A stretch of DNA of 64,000 bases from Anastatus disparis (taxonomy: Eukaryota > Arthropoda > Insecta > Hymenoptera > Eupelmidae): contig JAFFSR010000229.1 in NCBI GenBank assembly GCA_017163975.1, forward strand, positions 14,278,001 to 14,342,000, read 5' to 3'. This document shows, one piece after another, positions 27,703-40,689 of the stretch. The first letter of the stretch is position 1. The number at the start of each line of letters is the position of its first letter. The position numbers and the translations under genes were made by a program. Below the pieces are notes generated by a model, which was given only the letters and a program-made list of their open reading frames with translations, was not told the DNA's origin and ran no database searches.

Positions 27703-27830
27703 ATGCCTAGGAAGGATTTAGACACGTCTCTCTTGGCCGTTCATCCGAAACCCACGTGCTCCTGCGATCCCCATGAGGCTCTCTCGAGGCCGAATATTCG
27801 CGCTCTGCGGCATTACCAAAAGCTTGATCG
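27703..27830 (+). CDS. Candidate first coding exon, gene unknown (partial)
   Basis: A GC-rich island inside AT-rich DNA carries an ATG at 27703 followed by 42 complete codons and two bases, ending at a textbook donor (TCG|GTAAGT, intron from 27831). The peptide begins MPRKDLDTSLLAVHPKPT and continues with a Cys-rich step (TCSCDPHEA) and a basic end (RALRHYQKLDR). Its mixed composition is unlike the low-complexity chance frames nearby. An in-frame TAG lies 21 nt upstream of the ATG, so this start is the only one in frame. A different open frame at about 27426-27710 overlaps the ATG and could be an upstream reading frame in a 5' leader. I do not recognise the protein, and no later exon was found, so the gene would need a very long intron. 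It could also be chance. Confidence 0.35.
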
Positions 27831-30800
27831 GTAAGTACAGGACTAGATACGAACCGGAAAACACGTTTCTACCTTGCTTCGATTTTCACTGAGAGCATGT
27901 ACTCTGGGCCTCCGTATAGATATAGATAACATATACATATACGAAATGCTTTAGCTGTGATTAAACTCACGGGACTGTTACGGGCTTTTGACTGATTATT
28001 TATGCGGGACTGTATTGGTTTGACGCTCTTTGGCTCCTGATGGCTTTTCCGTTTTGCCTGGATAGGTTTCAGAAGATCTGATGAATTTTAATTTTAAACT
28101 ATAAATATTATTTAATCACAGCTTATGTTATTCTTTGTATCTATAGGTTTTTTTTTCAATATAAAAGATAGGAAAATACCATAAATATCATATCTCGTGA
28201 CAATATTTAATACAATATTAATATGTTTTCTTGATATTTCAGGTAAAAAAAGGGACATTTGATAAAAATATTTAGTAAGTTCAGTGAAATTTTCAAAAAC
28301 TATTTATATCAAATAAATGCTCAAAAATTGTTTAAGAAATACTATGTTTTACACTAATTTTAATAAATTTCCTAATAAATAAGGTTCACAATCTTTCGAA
28401 ACCTTAATTATTAAACAGTAATAATAATATTGTAAACAATTTGATAAATTTTTAATAAAATTGAATGTTATAAAGAAATAGTAAAACGAAATAGACACAT
28501 AAGTTTACTCGGTAACCCTAATATTTCTCCGTATATATTAATTTATTAACCGATCATCCGCAGCTTATGATTATTGTATTCATTGATAAGGCGAAATGTT
28601 AAATGCAAGACATCTGGTTATACCGAGGTCAGTCGATTGCGGCCAAAAAGCAACCCTCCGAGGCTTAAACGAGTTATGTTGTCATAAATGTTTCCCGGCA
28701 CATGATCACAGATTTGAAGCAGACCAAGGACTACGGTCCGAGCTTACAAATTTTCCTATGAAAATCAGAGTGAAGCTTTGCATTATTGACGATCATAATC
28801 CTGAAAACAGATACATGGGTAATGTCGACATTCATGTATATGATACAACTAGTTTTATATTCATTTTCGGAGATTCGATCATCAAATAATTATGATATTA
28901 TGAAATTTCCTATTTCTAGAATATTTTCTTTTTTTACCAAATAAAAATTGTTACAAAAGTTCAATAAACTTATAATTTTTAAGTGAGTATTCGAGTAAAT
29001 GTTCAGATAAAAATAATTATAATTTAAATTTTTATTCTTTTAATAAAATTTTTTACACAATAAAACGCCTTTTTAACGAAATTTTCTTGTATTTATCAAC
29101 AAAAAAATTAAATGAGAATATTCAAAATCACCCATAGTTTGTAGTTGTTTTCATATGAGTAAGACATAATTAATTACAAGTAAAATGCAAATCATGTTTG
29201 TAACGATAAGAATTATAAATTTAAAAAGTTCTAGCAAGATATAGAAAAAACTAAAATTCGATGAATTTGAAAATCTAGATTTACCTTTTGCTTCCAAAAT
29301 TTCTTCTACTCTTGTTTCCTTTTCTTTATAATATTTGCCAAACTTTCGAAGACAGGCTTTTTCCCGCATATATCCGAAAATCTCGCTTACCAGCATTAGC
29401 AGGGCACATCCATTGGGGGAGAGAAGTGAATGTGACGTCTGTCGTGCGCTTGCGAGACATTTGCCGCGCGCTTGGCAAACGCGATGTGATGCGAGTAACT
29501 GAGTGGCTAATTGAATGAAGTCTCGTCTCCGAGGGAGCTCCAATCTCGCGCGCGTGTCACGCACACGTCCCAGAAATTTGTCGCTGAACGATTTGTCGCG
29601 CGTTATACGTCTACCCTGGAAACAGCTTGCCGACGTGTACGATCTTTTAACTCCCTCTGAATATCATTGTAATGCTTGATGTAATGCAATGGAACGAGCA
29701 TTTCCTCTTCGGGCAAGAAATATAGTGCTTGATTTGTAGAAATAGTATTAATCAATTTTCACGCTTAGATACTGGGTAAATAAATACGAGAATTCATTTT
29801 TTCTTATCAAAATTAGATAACCTTGAAAGATATTCTCTATTTAAAAAAAATATTATTTTAGTTTTTTAACAATAATTTATATTTGATACTAATAACTAAC
29901 TGCAAAATACAATAAAATAAATGGTCGTCTGTAAGTATTTTTTTGAGAATGTATGTCCAAGCTTCAACTTCATTAATATTCAGCTTTTTAGTATATAACG
30001 CTACATAAAATTTATGTAATTTTATCCAATGCTCAAATGTATATTTTTTTCACTTATGAACGATTCACTTGTAATTTTGAAAATATTTATGTTTTACGGG
30101 TAGTATTTCAGTTATAAATAATTATTTTTTTTATCGTAATCAAATATGTAACGACAGATTGATCGAAAAAAATCTCAATTTATTCATTTATTATAAGAAC
30201 AGTATAATACTAGATAACTTATAAAAAAAATTCTGGTGTTCCAAAAATATTTTCGTCTATCAAGCTCAATAATGAATGAATGAAGAAGATCTGCGCTGAC
30301 ACATGCTCACAAATGATTTATCTCCAAATGCAATTCTTCCCTGCATAATCTCGCACACCTCGTTCATAGTATACCGAGCAGCGCGTTCGAATTATTACGT
30401 GCATATACGGAGTGACATAAGCGAGGGTTGCGCTGCCGTTTGTGTAAGTCATTAATAATCTATTGCCGCGAGGTATAAATAGTTTCAGATTTGTTGTCGA
30501 TCTACGGAATCTTGTTAAAGCAAAAGGGGATGGATGTACGTATACATATATATCGTTTATCATAACGCTTTCAGTCATGTTGATTGCCTTTTTTTATAAG
30601 CTTGTTCACTTTTTTCCTTTGGCTAATTTGATTTTTTTTACGTTGGAATAGCGGAAAATTCGTTTTTCATGTTTAAGTATCTGTGACATGTGAGCCTCAT
30701 TAAACTTTTAAATCCATGTATAGACAGAAATTGACATGGATGAAGGACGTGTTACGGATGAATCTATGTTTTCGTGACTCAAGACCATAAAAAATAGTAA

Positions 30801-33694
30801 TAGTAAAATTATTGATGAATATTTAAGTATTAATATTGATGGTATTTCTTATTAGCACAGTATCGCTGATGCTTTAGCTAGAAGATTGGTGAACCATAGG
30901 GCTAGTTGATACACAATTGAGTTTCTCTGCTATTTTTCAACATTTGCCTACTGATGATTAAAAATTATTGCGCTAGTTCTTACCGTTCACTTGCTTAGCA
31001 CCAAAAGTTATAGCATCGACGTTATTATGTCTATAGTGAATATATTTATAAATAAATAATTAATCAATCAAACTTGACATTACGAAAATATTGTTAAATT
31101 ATTATTCAGTGCAGCTTAAACAAGATCAGTCCGTAGAAAAATACCTGTTTGGTTTTGTACTTTGTTCTTTACATAGTTTATATTTTACTCATACAAACAT
31201 ATTTGCACGCACGTGCACACATATATATTATGTAGATGATAAGTTCAATGTTTAATGAGTAAAATCATGTTCATATTATTTATTATTAATAATAAAATGA
31301 TTTATTATAAATCTTTTTTTTTTAATGATTTATAAAATTTATAACATTCTTAGTTTCTAAACTAAAACATATTTAATCTTAATATTTAGACAGTCAGTAA
31401 ACAATCTTGCAAATAACAGAATCAACGACAGAAGAAACTTGCTCTACAAATTCAGCCTTATGAAAAAGACAAAGAAAAAAAGAACATAAGAAAAAGTGTA
31501 AAATAGACATCGGCCAAGTAGAAGATAAAAAGGTAAGCGAGAGAGCACCAAAGTAAAAGTCGATCTCCTTCTCTCTCGACGAGGTCGTCGTCGTCGTCGT
31601 CGTAGTCGTTGGCGTTGGAGGGGGCGAAACGAGGAGGCGGGAGGCTTATATGAATGTTAAAATAAGTTTGAAATTGTCGAGGACAAGTTCAGCCTCGAGG
31701 GAGCAGAGCCCGGCCGAGTAATTCCGCAACGCCGGCAGTTTCTGGCCCTTCGGCAAAGCCTTACTTGCCTTCCTTCCTTCGCTTTATAACCAAGACTTTA
31801 TCCTTCTCCGTTCTCTTTCCTCTCTTCCAAGCAGCCTTAAGGTTTTCGAACCTCGTGATATGCTGTTATCTGCCTCTGATACTTTTCGGTGACGAGCCAT
31901 GTACAGAACTTCGCATTCGTCTGATCAACACCCTGCAGACGTTTTGCATCTGTTTACGCCTCCTCTTTGTTTGCATGAATTTTAGAAAGGAGTCTTTTGT
32001 TTAGTGCTTAGCGTTTCAATGAGATGGATTTGTTTTTTTTTTTTGTATCATGATTCAATTGCGGTGATCTTGTGAATTATTATAATAAGGACGAGATACT
32101 TTAAATTAGAATACTTTATTTTTGAACATTAATAAGCTTATTATCAAAAAAATTTTAAGTTTACAAATCACTTAACAATTTATAATGAGCTGATTACAGA
32201 AAAAAAATATTGGCTAATTAAATTTTCCCTGTGATTTGAATGTATGTCAATCCAGTTTATATAATGATCCAAGTGTTGCATTTCGTGACCCTTGCACTTT
32301 ATTATTCTTAGGTATAGAAAATTTTCGTAAGCGTAAAAAATAGAGAGAATATATCTTCAGTATCATTTATAATTGGTTTGTATTAAATTTATGTAATCAA
32401 ATAATAAAATCTTATTATTAACCAACCTAATACTTTAGATCATAATCAAAATCCTAAATCTTTTATTGAATGTACTAAGGATTTCTATACAGATGTTATC
32501 CGAGAATGTAATTGTTTTGAAAAGTGTAAAATGTAATGTAATATTAGACTTATTAACATAAGTTAATAATCGTTAGACAACAAAAACATTTTACCCTATA
32601 GCTATCGTAATGAAGATTTCTGTAATAACTTATTATTACATAATAATTACAACTAATTATTCGGTAAGATTTTTATTCGAAATTTTATATAATTTAAGGA
32701 AATATCTAAAAATCTTAATTCAAAGGTTTTGAAGAAATAAAAATGATACAGAAATTTCGTATATTATAAACACCAACAAATTGATCAAGCGTTTGATCGA
32801 ATTGACATAATACTTTCTATATTTATAAGTATAAATAGCTGTCTAAAAATTAAAAAAATTTCTCAAATCTATATCTATTATACTCTTTTTGTGAGTAAAA
32901 GTCGATAAAAACTTAAATATTTTTTATAATTTCATAATACAAAATTTTAGAATTGGCAAAACAATAAAACTAATTAATATATAAATAATATTATCTATTA
33001 CTATAAGTTATTTTTCAAATTTTTAAAAAGCGTATTTGTTTTTATTTTACTTATTATTAGAGAATATAGGTATCTAATATTTATAATTCGTCAAAAACTT
33101 GATTGAAATTCAATTATTTCTCATGAACTTGTTATACCAGTATTAGATTAAAGTTGATTACTTTCGATTTTATAATGGATGGCTAAGCTATTTTTCATGT
33201 ATTTTCACTAAAAAAAAATAAAAAAAAGTAATGTTAGCTCATTTACTGTCTTTTTAGCTAATGTTTGTGTAACTTCACTTTTGTTTGAGTAATAGAAAAA
33301 ATATTCAATATGACGAATATTTGCATTAAAAAGATTTACAATACAGAGGTGTGACTAGTTTGACGTTTTTTATACGAGAATTTTCAAAAGAATTTTAAAT
33401 ATTAGTCTGGTGCAAACTACAAGAATTAAAATTTTTTAGATGAAACATATTTTACCTCAGTACTAAATAGTAAGTTCATCAAGAAGACTAAATATTTGTT
33501 CTTGGTTCGTAAATCGATTGTATTTACAACTATTAAATTAATAAATATCTTTTATTAAATAAATAATTTATTTCTATTTTCACAGTACAAAAAATAAATT
33601 TCAACTTACAGTACTTTTATTTAATAATTTATTTTACCTACTGTAAATTTTATATAAAAACTATGCAAAGAATCAACACAATGATTTTTTAAAA
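27831..33694. other. Intergenic or intronic stretch after the 27.7-kb candidate exon
   Basis: If the exon ending at 27830 is real, this would be the start of its intron. TTTCAG|GTAAAA at 28237-28248 joins an acceptor-like tract to a donor-like sequence. GC-richer patches lie at about 29380-29640 and 31540-31760. Open frames of 60-140 codons occur (for example 28596-28889 plus and 29151-29564 minus) but have no recognisable domains. The remainder is AT-rich with no visible feature. Confidence 0.5.
31584..31603. repeat. (GTC)6 microsatellite
   Basis: Six to seven GTC units inside a GC-richer patch. The patch has no supported gene. Confidence 0.85.
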
Positions 33695-33880
33695 TTTTAT
33701 TTAACGTCGCTGTATTTATGCTATGATTGCGATGCTAATTAGCGACGGAGGTTATTAGTGAACATAGCATGTGTAATGTACAGTGATGCTTGTATGAATT
33801 GGTCGCTGAGAGCGGGATACGAACTCGGATCCTCGAGATTATGAATCCATCGCTCTACCGACTGAGCCACTGACGACCTC
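33695..33880 (-). mobile_element. tRNA-derived SINE, copy 5 (inverted)
   Basis: Read on the minus strand, the head starts GAGGTCGTCAGTG at 33880 and the element ends in GCGACGTTAAATAAAAT at the left side. Box A is intact, box B has one change (GTTCGTATCCC), and the anticodon-loop position reads CAT. The terminal arm at 33868-33880 pairs with the internal arm at 33748-33760 in 11 of 13 positions, the second weakest of the six copies. It lies opposite in orientation to the four copies between 12.5 and 24.4 kb. No target site duplication is evident. Confidence 0.93.
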
Positions 33881-35892
33881 AACTGTAATCGATTTGCTGA
33901 AAAAGCGCTATATCAATTTTTAAAAAGTACTCAGTGTTTTTCTATTTTTGCTTTATCGATTGAAGTAATTTTTATGTTTTTCATTAACTTTAGAATTTTT
34001 AAAAATTATTTATTAAAAAATAAAAACAATAGCATAAGCATATTGTTTTATTTTCGCTTGTTACTGATAAATTCATTGAGGATCGAGGTATAAAGTAAGG
34101 TAAGGTAAGACGATAAGGGTTTTTTTTGTGCCCTTATGCTCGTATGCATAGCTCTAGTGAGATTTACATAAGATTATGTTTGACAGGTTGTGCGGAAAAG
34201 GGATTGAAGAAAGTGACAAGAGAGAGAGAGAAGTTCAAGACTCTCTTGGGTGCTCTCGTCTTGAGTTGATAATTACAATAAAGCCCCATTTCACTCTTCT
34301 CTCGCTCTCTCTTTGTCTTTCTTGCTTGCGCATATAATTCATTTCCTTGCGCGAATATGAAAGTCTAAGTGGGTAGCAATAATATTGGGGTGACGATGGA
34401 TTTCCATATTCGATAAGAGTATGCGCACACTTCTAATAGAAATACATAGTCTTACTTTTTATTCCTTTTGATTTATGCCCATACAAAAAAAAGTTGATTA
34501 ATATTAAGAAAATTTTTAAGATTAATACTTGCACGAAAAAGGAAAATCAATTAACAAGTATAAGATTATTGATATTTTTTTAATATTGTGGAAAGAAAAT
34601 ATTTTGAATAACTCAATGAGATGAAAGAATTTAGGAAAATATAATACATATTATGATTTAAAAAAAACTAATGAAAATTTTAACACAAAAAATTCATTTT
34701 TCTCAAAAGATTACAAAAAAAAAAATGTAGTTTGGAAGCCATGAAAAGAAATCACCCAAAATGAAAATTTTTCCTAAATTATGATCGGAGCCCATCCTGT
34801 GTTTATCGAGAATAATTTTTTGTCTTAAACATTAATACATATAAATTTTAGCACCCTATGTGTAATATTTACGATGAGCATAGAGTGGTAAAATTTATTC
34901 TGGCACGTTCTATGTAAATCTGCCCGGTATATACACGCGCGAGTTGTTAAATCTCCGAAGCAGTAGCGGCAGCAGGCGAATCATGTATTTGGTATTCATA
35001 GTCTGAAGCAAAAATTGCTTCTAGAGCACAATAAAGGTTTATGCGAACCCTTAAAGTAAGTAAGGCAAACGCTTCAACCGCAAAGCCGATGTTTATTTAA
35101 GCCCCGCGGAATTTATCCTAGATTCTATACATACTTATCCTTTTCTTTAGTGCTGCCATCTTTCAAGTGATGCTGTACTTAAATTTTATTGGGAATTGGA
35201 TCTTGGAACTGGTGGTATTGTAGAAAACTGTAAAAGGTACTGTACAAACTTATAGAATCATAAGTCGATAAGCACATATAGTGGATATCAGTTACCATAA
35301 TACCTTTACCATTACCATTAGTGAAATTCTGAAGTAATTCATTCAATACCCGTTGGAGGCGTCGGTAATTTTGGACTTGGTTGATCGATAATGCCCCCTT
35401 ATGTTTAAATGAATAAATATTATATTTTATACTTAATATTTAAATATTTATCTAAATTAATTAACTTTATCTTTTTATATAATAATTTCTTACATGAAAT
35501 TATATGCAAAATATATTTTGCTTTAATATATCATCTATTTATTTTAAAAACGAATAAATAAAATGCTATGTCATAAATCAGTAAAATTTTTTTTATTAAT
35601 TTTATTTATTATTATTACAAGTTTAAAAATTATATACCGCAAAGCAATGATGCTTAACTTTTTATTTTTGTTTAAATTCCACGTTCCTTTTCGACATTTA
35701 CAATATAAAAAAACAAAAACGAAATGACAAAAATTACTTGGGCCACAATGTTCAGAGCAAAGAATATTTTTAATTCTCGTTACTCAAATAATTGAATAAT
35801 GAGATATTATTATTACTATTCAAAATTTTCAAGTGTATCTCATAATGTGGAATAATTCATAATCTGAACTTTTATTTTCATTTAAAAAGAAG
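33881..35892. other. Region upstream of the ES1 gene
   Basis: No gene is supported. A short GA run and CT-rich tracts lie near 34210-34320. The promoter and 5' leader of the ES1 gene must lie near the right end, but the roughly 250 bases before its ATG are AT-rich and show no clear TATA box or initiator that could be separated from background. Confidence 0.5.
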
Positions 35893-38388
35893 ATGCTATC
35901 AAGATTCTCGTCGATAAAATTACTGAAAAATGTCTCAAAACTCAGTATGGTATCATCGAATAACCTATTACACACAAGCCAAACATGCTACAAGAAAAAA
36001 AGGAAATCAGGTTGTGGCCCGCCAAAAGTAGCCGTGGTATGTTATATTAACGTTGTGTTAAAATTTTCAATCTACACTTTTTAAATTAAAAAAAAAAGAA
36101 AAAAAAAGCTTAAAGATAAACATTATTGCAATAGTGATAAACGCTTTCGTAAACATTAGAAACTACGTTTGTTCCCGTGAAAACTAAAACGTTACGTAAT
36201 AAATAAAATTCAACGATTCCTTTCTATGATTTTCCACAGTTAATTTTTTTTCCTCTCTCTCTTTTCATTTCATTGCGAAAGTTGCGATTATTCAATTGAA
36301 ATAAAATCTAAAATCTTACGAGCGTAATAATTTCAATAAAAACAAGTACGTTGAAACTTTATTCGCAAATGGAGGTTATTTAAAAAGAAAAAAATCAACA
36401 AGTTTCAGTAACTTTAGACTAAAATCTTTTTCTAGCCCAATTCATAAAGCGACGACGTACAGATTACAATCCATCTCTATTACCATCGCGATTATAACGT
36501 TAGGCCCTTCAACTTGAAGCCGACAAATTGGATGCGTGATAACGATAAGCACCTCGTGTATATATATGCGTACGCACTAATCTCGAGGGAATTCTGCTTT
36601 GGTTATATACATACAATGTACAATTGTGAAATTCGAGAAATTGCAACTATATCGCGTTTATTGCTTTTACACGGTTATCACCTAGAAATTTTGCCACCCA
36701 TTATGCGCGCATATATATGGACAGTCACACAGTTTTATTGGTAGTCCATACCTGTAATATAGTGTTTATTTCCCATATATACTAAAAAGAATTACGACTT
36801 GTACTCAATTCATTATTACATAGTTAAAGTGTACAGATTGAGATTTTTTATTTCTTTTTTAGATGAATTCTTTTCTTTTAAGTATATCATCAAGTATATT
36901 TTTAATGACTATTGAAATAAATTATGACCTGAATGTTTTCATAAAAAAATTTTTATAAATTTAATTTAATTTTTTATAATTAAGACTGAACGATAGACAA
37001 AAGAAATTCATGAAAGTCCATAATGTACGCATGCAATTACACGTATTCAATAATTTTCTAAAGTTAAAATAATTTAAAAATTCATTCAACTTTTTTTCTT
37101 TTATATTTTTATATTAAATTTACATAACAAAAATTTTTTTCTCTTATAATAGATATAATTAATAATCATAATTTTCTAATAGATCTTATGTGGTTGTGGA
37201 GCGCTCGATGGTACTGAAATATCCGAGGCAATATCAGCATCAATTCACCTGAGCAGCAAAAATTTGTTGCCAAACTTTTATGCGCCAGAAATCGATATTT
37301 GCGGCCCGGTGAATCATTTAACGAAAGATCCAGAAACCTGTGGACCTAAAAGTGCCATAGTTGAAGGTGCGAGAATCGCCCGTGGCTCTATTCAACCCCT
37401 CTCCAAATGTACTGCTTGTGACAATGAAGCACTTATCATACCTGGTGGTTTTGGTGTTGCTAGGACATTGTGAGTAGGATTTATTACATTTTTATTATTG
37501 CAATTAATTATTAAAAAATAATGATTGCTATTACTTTATTGCTTTTTCATTTGATAAAAGTACTTTTTTTAATTAAATATAGAGAAACTAAACAAATTAA
37601 AAAAAATAAATAAAATCCAAACAAATATCAAATTTTTTAAATAAAATTGTTGTTATGCAAGAATATTTATTTCATAGGAGTGACTTTGCATCGAAAGGCA
37701 GTGAATGTATTGTGAATCCAGACCTGGATAGAATTATCAAAGAATTTAATTGTGCTGACAAACCAATTGGAAGCATATGTATTGCTGCAGCTATTGTTGC
37801 AAAGGTTCTAAGTGGAGCTAAAGTAACTTTAGGAAAAGAGTGTAAGAAATGTTTTATTTAGTTTTATTCATAATTTCTTATATTACAATGTGGTATAAGT
37901 ATTTATTTTATTTAAAAAAAATTTTTTTTTCATTTTTTTCATATATTATGGTGATTATGGTGGAAAAATATAGGATAGGGTATTAAAATAAAAAATTCAC
38001 ATGAAATTTTATTTATAAGTCTTTTATTTACAAAAAAAATTACCATTTAAAAATTAAAATATAGAATAATATTCCTCGTGATTTTCTACCTTTCCATCCC
38101 GCGTTAAATCTTAACCGTTTCAATGATTAATTGTTTCACGTGATTTTTTTTATTTAATTTTTTATGATTCATACAGGTCCAAAGGAACAATGGCCCTATT
38201 CAGACGCTATTGAACAAGTGAAAAAAATGGGCTCCAAAATCGAATTGAAAGACGTTAAGGGTGTAACATATTGCAAAGAATTCAATGTATATAGCACTCC
38301 AGCATGGATGGATGCACAGGCTACTTATAAAGATGTACACGACGGTATTGGCAAGATGACCAATATGCTGGCTAAGTGTATTAAGTAG
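35893..38388 (+). CDS. ES1/GATD3-like protein, mitochondrial, DJ-1/PfpI superfamily
   Basis: Four exons: 35893-36036, 37183-37469, 37678-37841 and 38177-38388, encoding 268 residues. All introns are GT..AG and the phases join cleanly. Residues 1-48 lack acidic residues and are rich in Ser, Lys, Arg and Leu, a likely mitochondrial presequence. The body then follows the ES1 family: KVAVILCGCGALDGTEISEA, an EGARIARG stretch, PGGFGVART, KPIGSICIAAAIVAKVL and WPYSDAIEQVKK, ending HDGIGKMTNMLAKCIK. The likely nucleophile-elbow cysteine is Cys178 in SICIAA. Vertebrate and bacterial relatives have CIAP here, so Pro is replaced by Ala. The family belongs to the class I glutamine amidotransferase-like fold. 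Enzyme activity is uncertain (glyoxalase-type activity is known for some relatives), so the catalytic role is not claimed. The start is the only ATG giving this presequence. Length fits the family. Confidence 0.94.
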
Positions 38389-38486
38389 AAGTTGGAGGTT
38401 TGTCATTGCTTACAATATATAATTAAATAATTTTTTAATCTTTAGATGGCCAGAAAAGATTTTTCATCAAATTTATTCTAGCAAAA

Positions 38487-38492
38487 AATAAA
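38487..38492 (+). terminator. Polyadenylation signal candidate for the ES1 gene
   Basis: A canonical AATAAA about 100 nt after the ES1 stop codon, in AT-rich 3' sequence. Such hexamers are common by chance in this composition, so position is the main support. Confidence 0.5.
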
Positions 38493-39368
38493 ATACTTTA
38501 AAAAATATAAACTTTATCTTTAAATATAAATAATAATAAAGTTCTATAATTTTCTGCTAAACTAAATAATCAAAGTGAAAAATAAAATTCCACGTTCATC
38601 CTATTTGGCCATTTAATGATTAAAAAATGACATATTCAGTTATTTAATTTCGGATATTTTATTTTAATTTGGATTTCAGGTATGAAAAATCACTCAAAGA
38701 GGAGAATAATAATTTTACAAAAGTAACATATATCTATGTATATATAATACGTTTTTTATTCGATTTTTGTCTCGGTACCGTCGTTAGGGTAGATGAAATT
38801 TATTTCATGATCGATTATATAATCATTTTAATTATTTTTTTTTTTGTATACATTATCATTATTTTTTCCAATCCACGAATAAAGTCTACGTCTATCGCTA
38901 CAATAGTCAACAACAAATGAGATAACAATGTATACAAGATCTTAGATAAAGTTCAAGATGATTTAGAACGTGGTATATCTGAATTTTAAAAAAATGTAAA
39001 AATTTTATGCTTTACAATTCTTACGTCAGCAATATTTTTCATGTTTGTTTTTATAGTAAAAAATGTAATCTGTGATATTTTAATTATTGCTTAATCTTGA
39101 TTAATCGAATAAATTGTTTATTGAAGCTTAAGTTTAAAACTTGCTTTACGTGTATATATATTTACTACTGTAAAAATATCAAACGAATTCTTGATTAATA
39201 CTAAATTAAACGTCAGATTATCGTATCAACAAGTTCAATTAAAAAGTGCGTTTAATCCTCAATACGTAATACAAAATGCACAAATTGCTTTAGAAAAAAT
39301 TTAGGTACAAGGATACCTTGAGAAAAATTTTAACCGATTTGTAATTTTATAAATGATCCAATTATAGA

Positions 39369-39521
39369 ATGTCGTTTGGTTCACATATGATGTCTCGTTC
39401 TAATATGCGTACTTCACCGTAAGATCTTGTCACCCCAATAAAGGTCGGTCCTAGTGCTGGAATTCCAAGGTTAATCTGTGAGCAACGTGCTTTTACAGAG
39501 ACACCGGAGTTCCATCACTAA
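39369..39521 (+). other. Short open frame split by one TAA, unassigned
   Basis: From ATG 39369 the frame reads 17 codons (MSFGSHMMSRSNMRTSP), then TAA at 39420, then 32 further codons in the same frame (starting DLVTPIKVGPSAGIPRL) to a TAA at 39519. Base composition here is richer in G and C than on either side. CACC|GTAAGA at the first stop is a plausible donor, so 39369-39419 could be a first coding exon. Alternatively it is a decayed coding piece or chance. No family was recognised. Confidence 0.2.
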
Positions 39522-40665
39522 TCCATAATTATTTTTTTTTTTTTTTCTCAACCCTCTTTATTTTATCCATGCCTTGATTCATATGTTTTTTTTTATTTAT
39601 GATACGCGAGATTTCAATAAAGACACGAGAGACGAGTTTCGAGTTTTGCTTAAATTCTAATGATGATTCGTGCGAGTTGTGAACAATTCATCTTAGTTAT
39701 CTTTTCTCTTATTATTTTTTTCGCGCGAGTTTTAACGACGTCGGTTCCTGGCTTTGTTTATTCATTAACAGTCTAATTTACGGCAAGATTCTGTACTTTT
39801 ATTTTACCGCTGCTCGTTTCGATCTCTTTGATTGGTATTATGAATAAAATGATTTTAAAACATTTAGAAAAACATAAAGTATTTCATGATTAATTAAATG
39901 TCGCAATTTTATGACGTTTTTCTTAGATAAAATTTATAAAATTCAGTCTTGTATTATTTTTTCAAAACGTTAAGTTTCATGAATTTGTAAAGCTTTGAAT
40001 ATAATTATTTAATATTAACTTTGTCTTTTAATATTAATAAGTTAAAAAATTTGCAAAAATTTTTGCAGTAACATTGCGTTGTTTCTAGAATAAAGATTTA
40101 TTAATGCTTTAAAACGAAAAAATTAAGTTTATTTTAGTAAAATCTTTAGTATAAATAAAAATTTTTTGCAAGATTTTTTTGTTCCAAAACTATATTCAAA
40201 GTCGTTGTTTAGAAAAGTCATAAAGAGTACAAGAGGCACGGTATATTGCTTACTTATCTCTCTTTTACACTCGTACACGTTACAGCAACGAAATAACACG
40301 AGAGAAGGGAAAAAATATGTGTATATATATATATCGTATGCTCTCTCGCGAAAGTTCGTCGCGTGCCGCTTACTTTGCGGTCATTACGAGGCTATTCGAG
40401 TGGAACTATACAATGCATGCAGAGAAGGGCGCGCGCGCGGCCGTTCGTGTAATCGTTTTGGGTCAGACACGTTTATGTAGATCATCCATCGCTAAAAAGC
40501 GAAATCTTTCCGGAAACGGACACGCAAACCTTAAAAAAATAATTTAGTTCTGCTTCTTTTTTTATTTATCTCGCGCGAGAAAGAGAGTTCTGTTGTTTTT
40601 TCTTTTTTCTTTTTTTTTTTAATTCCTGTTGCTGCTGTCGGGAAGAGTGTGGAACAGTTTGAAAA

Positions 40666-40689
40666 ATGAATCAGTCCGACGATCTTACG
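40666..40689 (+). CDS. Tiny candidate first coding exon, gene unknown
   Basis: AAAAATGA gives an A at position -3. The eight codons MNQSDDLT then end exactly at a donor (ACG|GTAATT). The preceding 450 bases are GC-richer than the surroundings and could be a promoter and leader. No second exon was found downstream, so this is a weak proposal resting on the start context, donor and composition. Confidence 0.18.

Noticed and set aside
28596..28889. 97-codon plus-strand frame with normal-looking composition
   Set aside because: No recognisable motif and no clear splice or leader signals; its length is within chance expectation.
29151..29564. 137-codon minus-strand frame in a GC-richer patch
   Set aside because: The second half is low in complexity and hydrophobic by AT bias, with no family recognised. 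A donor-like AAAG|GTAAAT near 29280 is not enough to call an exon.
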